Positions 37,573-46,814 are shown, counted from the stretch's first letter. The stretch is 64,000 bases of DNA from Planctomycetota bacterium (GCA_020638655.1 JACKIC010000006.1:41001-105000); one strand, 5' to 3'. The notes: generated by a model from the sequence alone, not told the origin. Translations and numbers: made by a program.

Positions 37573-40239
37573 TCACAGTCGATAGACGACCGTGACCCGG
37601 CGCACGGCGACCGTCGTGGCGAGCACGCGGTCGCGCACCAGACGGAAGCGGAAGGCGGCGAGGTGGTCGTCGCCGAGCCCCGCCGGGCCGCGCACCGCGG
37701 TGCGCCACGAACCGAGCACCGTCGGCTGCCCCGTCACCGGGTCGAGCGTCGCGGCCTGGAACCAGGCGCGAAGCGGCGCGCCGGCGGCCGCTGGCGTCGT
37801 CGAGATGCCCGGATCGTCCGAGAAGCGCATCGGCACGCCGTCGACGTCCGCATCGATCACGTAGCGCACGTAGGTCGGTCCCGGCGACATGCCGGTGTCG
37901 TAGAAGCGCGACTGCATCGTCGCGAGGTCGTCGGTCTCGACCAGCGTGCCGACGTTGTCGGCGATCGGCGACGGCTGCATGTTCGGCAGCAGGCTGGTCG
38001 GGATGGGCGGCAGCTGCGGGACCTCACAACGCACGAAGCCCTGCGAGCCGAAGCCGCCCTCGATGACCACGGCCGCGCTCAGCGGCACGGTGTTGGGGCT
38101 GCCGTTGGCGAAGCGATCGAAGCGGCCGCCCTGGCCACCGCGCACGTCGAGGCTGCCGACGAGGTCGACGTCGCGACCGCTCTGCACCACGATCGAGCCG
38201 CCCGAGCCGCCGCCGCCGGGGGCGGGGGAGGACGATGAGGTGATGCCGGTGATGCTCGCGGCGTCGCCACCGTTGGCCAGCACCGAGCCCTGGGCGCCGA
38301 CCTGGACGAGATCGCCCGCGCGCAACGCCACCGCGCCGCCGCCGCCGCCACCGCCGCCGCCCGGACTCCAGACGCGCGCCAGCGAGATCGTCAGGCACGC
38401 GTGACTGCCACCGCCGCCGCCGCCTGCGCCGCCGAGCAGGAAGTGCGACGAGCTGCGTTGGCTCGGCGTCGGCACGAACGGGAACAGCTGCATCGCCGCG
38501 CCGCCGGGCGCGGGCGGCCCCATCGCGTCGAGGCGCGGCGGCACCATCAGGATCGGGTCCGGGTGGTTGTTGCTGACGACCCGTCCGCTCGCGCCGGGGA
38601 TCAGCAGGCCGCCGCCGCCGCCGCCGGCCGCCGCGGATGGCGAGTAGGCGACCACGGTGCCGCCGAAGATGAGGCTCGTGCTCAGGCCGGACGCGGGGAA
38701 CATCGAAGAGCCGTGTCCGCCGGTCGCCGTCGCGGTGGCGGCGTAGGCGTGGCCGGCCAGCACATGCACGGGCTCGCCGTCGCGGCCGCTGTAGTTCGGC
38801 TGTGCGCCGACGCCCAGGCACTTGTCACCACCCTGACCGCCGTTGCCACCGAAGACGCCGCCGGCGCCGCCTGGCTGCCCCGCCGGGATGACGTTGGACG
38901 GCAGGGTCGTGAGCGATTCGCCGCGCACGTCGATCTGGCCGAAGACCTGCAGGCGGCCGGCGACGTGGAACACCGGCGGCGCCTGGCCGACGAACTCCAG
39001 GCGCACGCCCGCGGGCACGACCATCGTGTCGAAGTAGAACTGGCCGTCGGTGACCACCAGCGGGGTGCCGGTCGCGGTCTGGGTCGCCGGGATCGTGGTG
39101 TTGCCGGTGTCGAAGCGGAACGAGTGCACGCCGCTGACGACGCCCAGATCGATCCCGAGCTCGGGGCGGAAGCTGCCGTGGCGCGCGTCGCCGCCGATCG
39201 TCGCGAAGGTGCCGGCGCCCATGCCCCAGTCACCGCCCGAGGCGTCCCGGTCGAGGAACGTCGCGGTGGCGAAGTCCTCGCCGAGCGCGACCTCGCCGAC
39301 GCCCTGGCCGAAGGTCATCGCCAGCGCGTTGGTGACCGTCGCGCCGAGCGAGTTGAACCCGGGGTCGCCGACCGCCGCCTGGGCGGAGAGACGCACGCCG
39401 CGCAGCGCGGGCGCGACCGGCACCGCGAACGTCCAGGTGGCGCTGCTGCCGCCGGGCACCAGCACCACGGTGGACGTGATGATGTCGACGTACCAGTCGC
39501 AGCCGGGCATGCCGATCACCGCGAGGTTCAGCGGCGTGGCGAGCGGCAGGCCGAGCGCGGGCAACGCGATCGTCGGCGCCAGCGGCAGCGAGTCGAGCTG
39601 CAGCGTGAACAACGATCCGGGAACCGGGGCCGCGCCGTTCACCGCGCGCAGCGTCGCCGCGCCGTTGCTGCCGGCGCAGCCGGCGCCGTAGGGTGCGGCG
39701 CGGCCGACGTTCTGCGGATCGACCTCGATCAGTCCCGGGCACGCGAAGGTGCTGTTCAGGTCGAGCCACGACCCGTTCGCGCCGAGCGGCAGCGGGCTCG
39801 CCGGCGACAGCGCAGCCCAGTTCTCGGCGCCGCCCTGATTGTCGGGCTGGCCCGGTGCCCACGCCGTGTAGGTCGTCGTCGAGTTGTCGACCCAACGCCA
39901 CGTGCCCTCGCTGCCGTCATCGGTGTAGCCGATCCAGAGCGCCTGGCTGCCGCCGAAGGTGCGGTAGAGCCAGTCCTGTTCGTCCGCGGTGCGAACGGTG
40001 GCGAGGTCGCCGCCCGCGGCGAGCGCGAGCGCGCGCGCCTGGGCCCAGGGCAGCGGTTGCGTCACCGCGTAGAGCCGGCCCGTCGTCGGTGACTGTCGCC
40101 ACGCGTAGCTCTGGGCCGGGAGGCTGGCGGCAATGACGCACGATGCACTCGCCAGGATGGCTCCTGACCAGTGATGTCGACGCGCCTGTGGGAGTCGTGG
40201 CGCGGGCAGCCGTGATTGGGGCAGGCTGGTGTCTTTCAT
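37573..40239 (-). CDS. Secreted C-type lectin protein with internal shared beta domain and glycine-rich second half
   Basis: 888 residues from the ATG beginning M-K-D-T-S-L-P, preceded by an AAGGAAG ribosome-binding sequence; a longer frame upstream lacks a signal. After a signal segment (cut near S-L-P-A-Q) comes a C-type lectin-like domain, residues 46-170, with W-I-G-Y, W-R-W-V-D, Y-T-A-W-A-P-G-Q-P-D-N and E-N-W-A-A-L. The shared beta domain (G-A-G-C-A-G, I-G-M-P-G-C, A-T-W-T-F-A-V-P) spans about 175-310. The rest has G-G-A-G-G-V-F-G-G-N-G-G type glycine tracts and blocks like P-G-G-G-G-G-G-G-G. A carbohydrate-binding surface role is likely. The mid-protein position of the shared domain suggests fusion of two proteins. 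Confidence 0.85.
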   Translation of the reverse strand: MKDTSLPQSRLPAPRLPQARRHHWSGAILASASCVIAASLPAQSYAWRQSPTTGRLYAVTQPLPWAQARALALAAGGDLATVRTADEQDWLYRTFGGSQALWIGYTDDGSEGTWRWVDNSTTTYTAWAPGQPDNQGGAENWAALSPASPLPLGANGSWLDLNSTFACPGLIEVDPQNVGRAAPYGAGCAGSNGAATLRAVNGAAPVPGSLFTLQLDSLPLAPTIALPALGLPLATPLNLAVIGMPGCDWYVDIITSTVVLVPGGSSATWTFAVPVAPALRGVRLSAQAAVGDPGFNSLGATVTNALAMTFGQGVGEVALGEDFATATFLDRDASGGDWGMGAGTFATIGGDARHGSFRPELGIDLGVVSGVHSFRFDTGNTTIPATQTATGTPLVVTDGQFYFDTMVVPAGVRLEFVGQAPPVFHVAGRLQVFGQIDVRGESLTTLPSNVIPAGQPGGAGGVFGGNGGQGGDKCLGVGAQPNYSGRDGEPVHVLAGHAYAATATATGGHGSSMFPASGLSTSLIFGGTVVAYSPSAAAGGGGGGLLIPGASGRVVSNNHPDPILMVPPRLDAMGPPAPGGAAMQLFPFVPTPSQRSSSHFLLGGAGGGGGGSHACLTISLARVWSPGGGGGGGGGAVALRAGDLVQVGAQGSVLANGGDAASITGITSSSSPAPGGGGSGGSIVVQSGRDVDLVGSLDVRGGQGGRFDRFANGSPNTVPLSAAVVIEGGFGSQGFVRCEVPQLPPIPTSLLPNMQPSPIADNVGTLVETDDLATMQSRFYDTGMSPGPTYVRYVIDADVDGVPMRFSDDPGISTTPAAAGAPLRAWFQAATLDPVTGQPTVLGSWRTAVRGPAGLGDDHLAAFRFRLVRDRVLATTVAVRRVTVVYRL

Positions 40240-40366
40240 CGAGAGGGACTTCCTTGCATGGGGGAAGCCGCCTCGCTCTCGCCGATCCTCGAACCCGGGA
40301 GGCCAAACGGTCGGGGTCCGTGGAGCCGGTGTCAAGGGGGCCAGGGCCGCCCTTGGGCCCACATCC

Positions 40367-40720
40367 TCAGCCGCCGAAGCGCTCGCCGTAGGCTTCTTCG
40401 GAGAAGCCGACCAGCCACGCCTTGCCGCTGCGAATCGTCGGCGCGCGCAGGTTGCCCGACGGGCCGATCACGACCTTCTCGAACTCGGCCTTGTCGAAGC
40501 CGGCTTTGCCGGGCTCGAACGTCACGACCTTCTTGCCCTTGGCGACGACGACCTTGGTCGCGTCGGCGAACAGCGCGGTGAGGTCCTTGGGCCCGAAGCG
40601 CTGCTTGCTGGCGTCGACCGTCTCACGGACGGTCGCTCCGGCGCTCGTGAGGAACGCGTCGGAGCGCTTGCAACTCGTTCAACCCTTGCGGTGATAGTAC
40701 CAATCGATCTTGCTCGGCAT
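40367..40720 (-). CDS. ArsC/Spx-like selenoprotein with in-frame UGA (candidate selenocysteine at residue 14)
   Basis: 118 codons including the stop, giving 117 residues if the TGA at 40679-40681 is read as selenocysteine. The product starts M-P-S-K-I-D-W-Y-Y-H-R-K-G-U-T-S-C-K-R, so U14 and C17 form a U-x-x-C redox motif exactly where Spx/ArsC-type proteins carry the catalytic cysteine. After the TGA the frame stays open and reads as the family: V-V-V-A-K-G-K-K-V, then N-L-R-A-P-T-I-R-S-G-K and L-V-G-F-S-E-E-A-Y, typical of the ArsC C-terminus. The length is normal for the family (about 115). Conventional gene finding would call this a broken gene. Thioredoxin-fold redox or arsenate reduction is the family role. 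Sel genes are not in the window. Confidence 0.85.
40634..40681 (-). promoter_or_regulatory. Candidate bacterial SECIS element with its UGA
   Basis: On the minus strand the UGA (40681-40679) is followed by 12 bases and then a hairpin: CGCUCCG (40666-40660) pairs perfectly with CGGAGCG (40640-40634). Inside, an A-C mismatch is followed by CGC pairing with GCG. The 11-base apical loop starts with G (GUUCCUCACGA). The loop starts 23 bases after the UGA, within the usual range for bacterial SECIS elements (about 16-37), with the loop-start guanine expected for SelB binding. Confidence 0.75.
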
Positions 40721-40864
40721 GGCGGCAACTGTCGGCTGGTGTGCGCGGATCTTCAAGATGTCGTGAATCCCCGGCGCGCGGCGCCGGCGAAGGAGGTTGC
40801 ACCACCCGGGGCATGCGCCCACCATGCGTGTTCCCCAACTCGCCAACCCGCTTCAGGAGGAGCC

Positions 40865-42124
40865 ATGTTCCGTCGTTCGCTCGCCGCCGTCGCCGCGGTG
40901 GTCCTGCTCGTCTTTTCCGCCGTGGCCCAGGGTGACTACGTCGCCCAGACCGCCGGCAATCCGGCGGTCGAGGTCGAGGTGCTCAAGCTGCGGCTCAAGC
41001 CGCTGCAGAAGGATCAGGTGCAGGCAGAAGCCGACGCCTGGCTGGCTCTGCTGGCGGTGAAGAACGGCGAGATCAGCGCCCAGCAGATCGCGATGCGCAC
41101 GGCGGAGGGGGACGCGCGAACGGCGCTGTCCACGCAGCTCGCCGAGAACACGGCGGCACAGACCCGGCTCGTCGACCGGCTCAATCTCGCGCTCGTGGCC
41201 CTGGCCGAGCGCGGCGGGGAGATCGAGGCGTATCAGAAGTACGTCAGCGCCTCGACTACCTTCCAGATTCAGACCGACGATCTGAAGGGCACGCTGGACT
41301 TCGTCACCAACTGGGTCGTCTCGCCCGAGGGCGGCATCCGCTTGGGGCTCAACGTGGTCAAGTTCCTGTTGATGCTGATCGCGTTCAAGGTGCTCGCTGC
41401 GATCCTCGCCGGAATCGTCGAGAAGGCGCTTTCGCGCATGCGGCGCACCTCCGAGCTGCTGCGCGACTTCTTCGTCAACACGGTGCGCAAGTTGACGTTC
41501 TTCATCGGCCTTGTCGTGGCGCTGTCGCAGCTCGGCATCGACATCGGTCCGTTCATCGCGGCGATCGGCGCGGCCGGCTTCGTGATCGGCTTCGCGCTGC
41601 AGGGCACGCTGTCCAACTTCGCCGCGGGCATCATGATCCTCGTCTACCGACCCTACGACATCGGCCAGGTTGTCACGGTCGCGGGCACCACCGGCAAGGT
41701 CGACGAGATGTCGCTGGTGTCGACGACGCTGCGGCTCGCCGACAACCAGACCGTGGTCGTGCCCAACAACTCGATCTGGGGCGGCGTGATCACCAACATC
41801 ACGGGGCAGGCGACGCGGCGCGTCGACATGAAGTTCGGCTGCGGCTACGGCGACGACCTCAAGAAGGTGCAGCGCGTGCTCGAGGAGGTCGTCAAGGCGC
41901 ACCCCAAGGTGCTCGCGGAGCCGGAGACCGTGATCAAGCTCGGCGAGCTCGGCGATTCGTCGGTCAACTTCCTGGTGCGGCCCTGGGTGCGCAGCGAGGA
42001 CTACTGGGACGTGCTGTGGGACATCACTCGCGCGGTCAAGGAGCGCTTCGACGCCGAAGGCCTGTCGATCCCGTTCCCGCAGCGCGACGTGCACCTGCAC
42101 CAGATCGCGCCGACGAGCGCCTGA
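40865..42124 (+). CDS. Small-conductance mechanosensitive channel (MscS family) with signal peptide and coiled region
   Basis: 419 residues. An AGGAG Shine-Dalgarno sequence precedes the ATG, one of the few in this window. The N-terminus is a signal peptide (cut near S-A-V-A-Q-G), and a helical coiled segment of 120 residues follows. The channel core is clear: hydrophobic spans near 160-180 and 205-225, then the pore helix A-A-I-G-A-A-G-F-V-I-G-F-A-L-Q and G-T-L-S-N-F-A-A-G, then the beta domain R-P-Y-D-I-G-Q-V-V and V-V-P-N-N-S-I-W. MscS channels open on osmotic downshock. The gene is divergent from the selenoprotein gene. Confidence 0.93.
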   Translation: MFRRSLAAVAAVVLLVFSAVAQGDYVAQTAGNPAVEVEVLKLRLKPLQKDQVQAEADAWLALLAVKNGEISAQQIAMRTAEGDARTALSTQLAENTAAQTRLVDRLNLALVALAERGGEIEAYQKYVSASTTFQIQTDDLKGTLDFVTNWVVSPEGGIRLGLNVVKFLLMLIAFKVLAAILAGIVEKALSRMRRTSELLRDFFVNTVRKLTFFIGLVVALSQLGIDIGPFIAAIGAAGFVIGFALQGTLSNFAAGIMILVYRPYDIGQVVTVAGTTGKVDEMSLVSTTLRLADNQTVVVPNNSIWGGVITNITGQATRRVDMKFGCGYGDDLKKVQRVLEEVVKAHPKVLAEPETVIKLGELGDSSVNFLVRPWVRSEDYWDVLWDITRAVKERFDAEGLSIPFPQRDVHLHQIAPTSA

Positions 42125-42130
42125 TCGTCG

Positions 42131-42688
42131 TCACGCGCGGCGTTCGAGCCAGACTTCGCGCGGCAGCACGAACGTCATCAGCCGCACCGGCGCGCCGTCC
42201 TCGACGAGCTCGCGCAACTCGTCGAAGGTGACCCCGAGGCTGTGTGCGACGGCGATGCTGGGCGCGTTGTGTTCGTCGCAGACGACCGCGACGCGCGCGG
42301 CGCCGAGGTCTTCGAAGGCCACGGGCAGCAGCGCCGCGGTGGCCTCCTTGGCGTAGCCGCGGCCGCATTGGTCCTGGTGCAGCCAGTAGCCGATCTCGAG
42401 CGTGCCGGGCGCGCCGCGCGTCAGCAGCATCACCTCGCCGACGAAGGCGCCCGTGCCGCGGTCGCGGACCACGTAGCGGAAGTGCTGCCCTTCGTCGAAG
42501 GAAGCGATGAACTGGGCGACCCGCGCGCGCGTGTCGTCGAGCGAGCGCGGCTCGTCGCGCATGAACGGGATCCAGGGTCGCAGGTGGGCGTCGCACAGGT
42601 CGAGCACCGCACGCAGCTCCGTGAACTCGTGTTCGCGCCAGCGCGCCAGCTCGAGGCGGGGCGTCCGGATCGTGGTCGGCGCGGGCAT
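42131..42688 (-). CDS. GNAT N-acetyltransferase, RimJ/RimL type
   Basis: 185 residues, starting M-P-A-P-T-T-I-R-T-P-R-L-E-L. Family signature: I-G-Y-W-L-H-Q-D-Q-C-G-R-G-Y-A, where Q-C-G-R-G-Y-A is the acetyl-CoA loop, followed by A-K-E-A-T-A-A-L, and the N-A-P-S-I-A-V-A-H-S-L-G helix. It probably acetylates an amino group of a protein or small molecule; the substrate is not predictable. The start codon shares a base with the preceding TGA of the DUF1992 gene, so the two are co-expressed. It converges on the MscS gene with only 6 bases between the stops. Confidence 0.9.
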   Translation of the reverse strand: MPAPTTIRTPRLELARWREHEFTELRAVLDLCDAHLRPWIPFMRDEPRSLDDTRARVAQFIASFDEGQHFRYVVRDRGTGAFVGEVMLLTRGAPGTLEIGYWLHQDQCGRGYAKEATAALLPVAFEDLGAARVAVVCDEHNAPSIAVAHSLGVTFDELRELVEDGAPVRLMTFVLPREVWLERRA

Positions 42689-43065
42689 CAGCCGCCGGCT
42701 CCGGTGATGCGCCGCAGCACTGGCTGCTGGTATTCGACCCAGGCGCTGTTGCCGCCGCGCTCCTCGATCAGCAGGCGGTAGCGCAGCAGCGCGCTGCGGG
42801 ACGCCTGGGTGAGCGCGGCGCGGTCGGTGTCGTCGGTGCACGCCGCCAGCAGGTCGCACAGCTGCAGCCATTCCTTGCGCGCCTCGAGCTCGGGCGGCAC
42901 GAAGCCGGCGCCGCGCAGCATCAGGTAGCTGGCGCGCAGCTCCTCGGGAACGCCTGACAGGTCGGGCAGGTCCAGCGGCCGGCCCGCGCCCGGCAGGTCG
43001 TCGAAGGCGCCGTCGCGCGCGGCCTGGCGCAGCTTCTCCTCGACCAGGTGGAAGAACAGGGACAT
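42688..43065 (-). CDS. DUF1992 (DnaJ homologue subfamily C28-like conserved) protein
   Basis: 125 residues. The N-terminal half contains the DUF1992 signature: L-V-E-E-K-L-R-Q-A-A-R-D-G-A-F-D-D-L-P-G-A-G-R-P-L-D, followed by R-A-S-Y-L-M-L-R-G-A-G-F-V-P-P-E. The C-terminal half is helical. The family has no J domain despite its name in eukaryotes, and its function is unknown; a role in protein quality control is speculated. The start follows a TAGACT -10 by 8 bases, so the message should be leaderless. Confidence 0.9.
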   Translation of the reverse strand: MSLFFHLVEEKLRQAARDGAFDDLPGAGRPLDLPDLSGVPEELRASYLMLRGAGFVPPELEARKEWLQLCDLLAACTDDTDRAALTQASRSALLRYRLLIEERGGNSAWVEYQQPVLRRITGAGG

Positions 43066-43073
43066 CGCGCCGC

Positions 43074-43079
43074 AGTCTA
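43074..43079 (-). promoter_or_regulatory. Candidate -10 (TAGACT) of the DUF1992/GNAT operon
   Basis: It ends 8 bases before the ATG, predicting transcription to start within two bases of that codon. Confidence 0.5.
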
Positions 43080-43116
43080 CCGACAACCAGTTGCTGGCCG
43101 CGACCGGGTCCCGTGC

Positions 43117-43122
43117 TAACGT
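43117..43122 (+). promoter_or_regulatory. Candidate -10 (TAACGT) of the sulfotransferase gene
   Basis: It ends 9 bases before the GTG. A TTGCTG at 43091-43096 could be a -35, but its 20-base spacing is long. Confidence 0.5.
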
Positions 43123-43131
43123 CCGGCGACC

Positions 43132-43929
43132 GTGACCGCCCGGCCCGTCTTCGTCGTCTGCCCGCCTCGTTCGGGCTCCACGTTCGTGGTGGCCCTGCTC
43201 GACAGTCACCCGCGTATCGCGATGACCAACGAGGCCGCGTGGGTGACGTTCTTGCGCAAGGCGTTCTTGCTGTCGAGCACTCCGGCCGGGCGCTGGGTCG
43301 ACGACGGCGAGAACCTGCGCACGCCGGGCATCCTGCCCGAGCGCTACACGCGCGCGGTCGCCGAGTCGTTCCTGACGGTGATGCACCCGTTCGTGGCCGA
43401 GCTGTTCCGGCGCGTCAAGGACCGCGCCGATCCCGCGTGGTTCGGCGACAAGGTGATGTCGCTGCCCGACCTGCAGTTCGCGATCGAGTGGTTCCCCGAT
43501 GCGGCATTCGTGCAGCTGGTGCGCGACCCGCGCGACATGGTTGCCTCGACCTACGCGTTCCAGGACAAGCAGCCCGCGGCCTGGGAGCAGGCGTCGTTCG
43601 AGGCGCGGGTGGGGCACATGGACACGTTCCTGCGCGAGAGCAGCCGGCTGCTCGAGGGCAAGAGGGCGTACGTGGTGCGTTACGAGGACCTCGTCGGCGA
43701 CGCGGAGCCGAACGCGGCGCGTCTGTTCGCCTTTCTCGGACTCGATCTCGACGACGCGGTGCGCGGCTGGCTGCAGGGCAAGGCGCGGGAGATGTTCGCG
43801 TCGCACGGCACGAGCGCCACGCCGCAGGCCAGCATCGGCCGCTGGCGCCAGGACCTGTCGCCGGAGCAGCGGGACGCGGCCAACGAGGCGCTGGCCGAGG
43901 TCCTGGCCCGATTCGGCTACGAACCGTGA
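43132..43929 (+). CDS. Sulfotransferase family protein
   Basis: 265 residues from a GTG. The 5'-phosphosulfate-binding loop C-P-P-R-S-G-S-T-F lies at 10-18, and the 3'-phosphate motif L-V-R-D-P-R-D-M-V-A-S-T-Y lies near 125-137. The second half has V-V-R-Y-E-D-L-V and R-L-F-A-F-L-G-L, standard in this fold. The enzyme transfers a sulfuryl group from PAPS to a hydroxyl of a sugar, peptide or metabolite. No neighbour identifies the acceptor. Convergence or coupling with the following gene is not evident, because that gene has its own TAACAT element. Confidence 0.92.
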   Translation: MTARPVFVVCPPRSGSTFVVALLDSHPRIAMTNEAAWVTFLRKAFLLSSTPAGRWVDDGENLRTPGILPERYTRAVAESFLTVMHPFVAELFRRVKDRADPAWFGDKVMSLPDLQFAIEWFPDAAFVQLVRDPRDMVASTYAFQDKQPAAWEQASFEARVGHMDTFLRESSRLLEGKRAYVVRYEDLVGDAEPNAARLFAFLGLDLDDAVRGWLQGKAREMFASHGTSATPQASIGRWRQDLSPEQRDAANEALAEVLARFGYEP

Positions 43930-43972
43930 GTCGTGCGCCTAACATCTGCCCTGCTGACGACCTCATCTGCCA

Positions 43973-44884
43973 ATGAAGACCCGCAAGACCGTGTCGCCGT
44001 TCCTGCTGCTCGCGATGACCGCCTGTGCGACGTCGCCGGATGCCACGCGCGGCTCGGTGCCGCATGTGGGCGTCTTGCGCGGGCCGCAGGGTGGTGACGC
44101 TGCCGGCGCGCCCCAGGGGGGAGGCTCGGCACAGACGGCTGCGCCCGCGAACGACGCCGAGGCGCTCGCCAAGAAGCTCTCCAACCCGGTTGCCGCGCTG
44201 ATCAGCGTGCCGATGCAGCTCAACTACGATCGCGACATCGGTCCGGTCGACGACGGCGAACGATGGACGCTCAACGTGCAGCCCGTGGTGCCGATCGAGC
44301 TCAACGACGACTGGAACGTGATCTCGCGCACGATCCTGCCGATCGTCGCGCAGGACGACCTGTTCCCGACCGCCGGCAGTCAGACCGGGATCGGTGACGT
44401 CGTGCAGAGCGCCTTCTTCTCGCCGAAGGAGCCGACCTCCGGTGGTTGGATCTGGGGCGCGGGGCCCGTGCTGCTACTGCCCACGGGCAGCGACGACCTG
44501 CTCACCACCAAGAAGTGGGGCGCGGGGCCGACCGGCGTGGTGCTGCGCCAGGAAGGGCCGTGGACCTACGGCGGCCTCGCCAACCACATCTGGTCGTTCG
44601 CGGGCGACGACGACCGCCCCGAGGTCAACGCGACGTTCCTGCAGCCGTTCGTCTCCTACACGACGAAGTCGGCGTGGACCTTCGCCTTCAACACCGAGAG
44701 CACCTACGACTGGAGCGACGAGGAGTGGTCGATCCCGCTCAACGCCATGGCCTCGAAGGTGCTCAAGCTCGGCTCGCAGCTGGTGAGCGTCGGCGGCGGT
44801 CTGCGCTATTGGGCCGAGAGCCCCGACGGCGGCCCCGAGGGCATCGGCTTCCGCATCACCTTCACGCTGCTGTTCCCGAAGTGA
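43973..44884 (+). CDS. Outer-membrane beta-barrel-like protein with N-terminal lipoprotein-type signal
   Basis: 303 residues. The N-terminal signal (M-K-T-R-K-T-V-S-P-F-L-L-L-A-M-T-A-C) ends in a lipobox-like A-M-T-A-C. After a Gly/Ala/Gln-rich linker the sequence is a series of short amphipathic strands (W-T-L-N-V-Q-P-V-V-P, Q-T-G-I-G-D-V-V-Q-S-A-F-F, T-G-V-V-L-R-Q) ending in a hydrophobic strand F-T-L-L-F-P-K. It resembles transporter-type barrel proteins of Gram-negative bacteria. Function unknown. A TAACAT element (43940-43945) precedes the ATG by 27 bases. Confidence 0.75.
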   Translation: MKTRKTVSPFLLLAMTACATSPDATRGSVPHVGVLRGPQGGDAAGAPQGGGSAQTAAPANDAEALAKKLSNPVAALISVPMQLNYDRDIGPVDDGERWTLNVQPVVPIELNDDWNVISRTILPIVAQDDLFPTAGSQTGIGDVVQSAFFSPKEPTSGGWIWGAGPVLLLPTGSDDLLTTKKWGAGPTGVVLRQEGPWTYGGLANHIWSFAGDDDRPEVNATFLQPFVSYTTKSAWTFAFNTESTYDWSDEEWSIPLNAMASKVLKLGSQLVSVGGGLRYWAESPDGGPEGIGFRITFTLLFPK

Positions 44885-44907
44885 GTCGGGCGCCGTCGCG
44901 GCGGGCT

Positions 44908-45216
44908 TCAGCCAGCCAGCGCGGAATCGAAGCGGCGATCGAGCTCGGCGCTGGCGCCGGCGATCGCGAGCTGCGCGTGCGCCAGCTCCGAGGCGACGTG
45001 GTCGTGCAGTTCCTGCAGCTCGGTGCACTGCGCGCGCAAGGCCTCGGTGTCGAGTTCGCCGGACAGGCGCTGACGCGCCAGTTCGAGCTCGATCGCCGCG
45101 AGGTCGCGCTCGGTCTGGTCGAGTTCGCAGGCCAGCACGACGGCTTCGGCGCGGAAGCGCTTCAGCATGCGGCGCAGGCTCGCCGGATGGGTGACCGGCT
45201 CAGGCAGTGGCTGCAT
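44908..45216 (-). CDS. Small coiled-coil protein, unknown
   Basis: 102 residues starting M-Q-P-L-P-E-P-V-T. The body is almost wholly charged heptad sequence (L-R-R-M-L-K-R-F-R-A-E-A, E-L-D-Q-T-E-R-D-L-A-A-I-E-L-E-L), predicting a coiled coil. It overlaps the end of the next upstream small gene by 17 bases in another frame. Two consecutive helical, overlapping reading frames of this kind are plausible as an operon but could be fortuitous in GC-rich DNA. No family recognised. Confidence 0.5.
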   Translation of the reverse strand: MQPLPEPVTHPASLRRMLKRFRAEAVVLACELDQTERDLAAIELELARQRLSGELDTEALRAQCTELQELHDHVASELAHAQLAIAGASAELDRRFDSALAG

Positions 45217-45466
45217 GGCGGTCCCCCGACAGGTTGGTGAGATCGGCGAGCACGGCGCGGATGCCGCTGACGTGCTGCAGGCGGTCGAGGCGCTCGCGAT
45301 GCAGCGGGAACGGCACGGCGTGGGTCGCGCTGGCGACGGCCGCGGCGGCCGCGAACAGTTCTTCGACCCGGGCCAGTTCACCTTCGGCGCGGGTCAGCTC
45401 GGCAAACAGGCGCGCGGCCAGATCGGAGGCCGGGCACGCTGCGTCCACGAAGAGGTCGTCTTCCAT
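45200..45466 (-). CDS. Small helical protein, unknown
   Basis: 88 residues from the ATG M-E-D-D-L-F-V-D; a GTG six codons upstream is possible. It is acidic and helical throughout, with a leucine-rich stretch. It lies directly upstream of the coiled-coil gene and overlaps it. No recognised domain. Support is length, low arginine content compared with shadow frames, and the operon-like overlap. Confidence 0.45.
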   Translation of the reverse strand: MEDDLFVDAACPASDLAARLFAELTRAEGELARVEELFAAAAAVASATHAVPFPLHRERLDRLQHVSGIRAVLADLTNLSGDRHAATA

Positions 45467-45554
45467 GGTCGCAGCATCGGCCACCGCCGTGAACCTGCGG
45501 CCAACGCCCCGACAAGCTCGTCCGCGGCGCGCCGACGCCGCGGTGGCAAGGCTG

Positions 45555-46685
<1,131 letters not shown>

Positions 46686-46758
46686 TTGCGGTAGATGCTG
46701 GCCTACAGGTGCCTCCGGGGCAACGGCTTGCGGTTGGGCAGACGTCACGCCAACGTCA

Positions 46759-46785
46759 TCCGGGACGGCCGCTCGCCGTCCCGGA
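46759..46785 (-). terminator. Probable terminator of the HTH gene
   Basis: A perfect 11-bp stem (TCCGGGACGGC with GCCGTCCCGGA) and a 5-base loop, 30 bases past the HTH stop. No T run follows, so it may stop transcription only partly. Confidence 0.55.
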
Positions 46786-46814
46786 GTCTCGCACCGCCGT
46801 GAGGTCGCGGCGAC

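Noticed and set aside
40330..40335. TTGACA on the minus strand as -35 of the lectin gene
   Set aside because: No -10-like sequence lies 15-19 bases downstream (GACCGT only).
40367..40720. Pseudogene or sequencing error at the in-frame TGA of the ArsC-like gene
   Set aside because: The frame is intact for 103 codons after the TGA with conserved family blocks, and the TGA replaces the active-site Cys with a hairpin behind it; decay would not choose this site.
45522..45543. CCGCGGCG/CGCCGCGG inverted repeat as a terminator
   Set aside because: Only 8 bp of pure GC with no T run; easily chance at this base composition.
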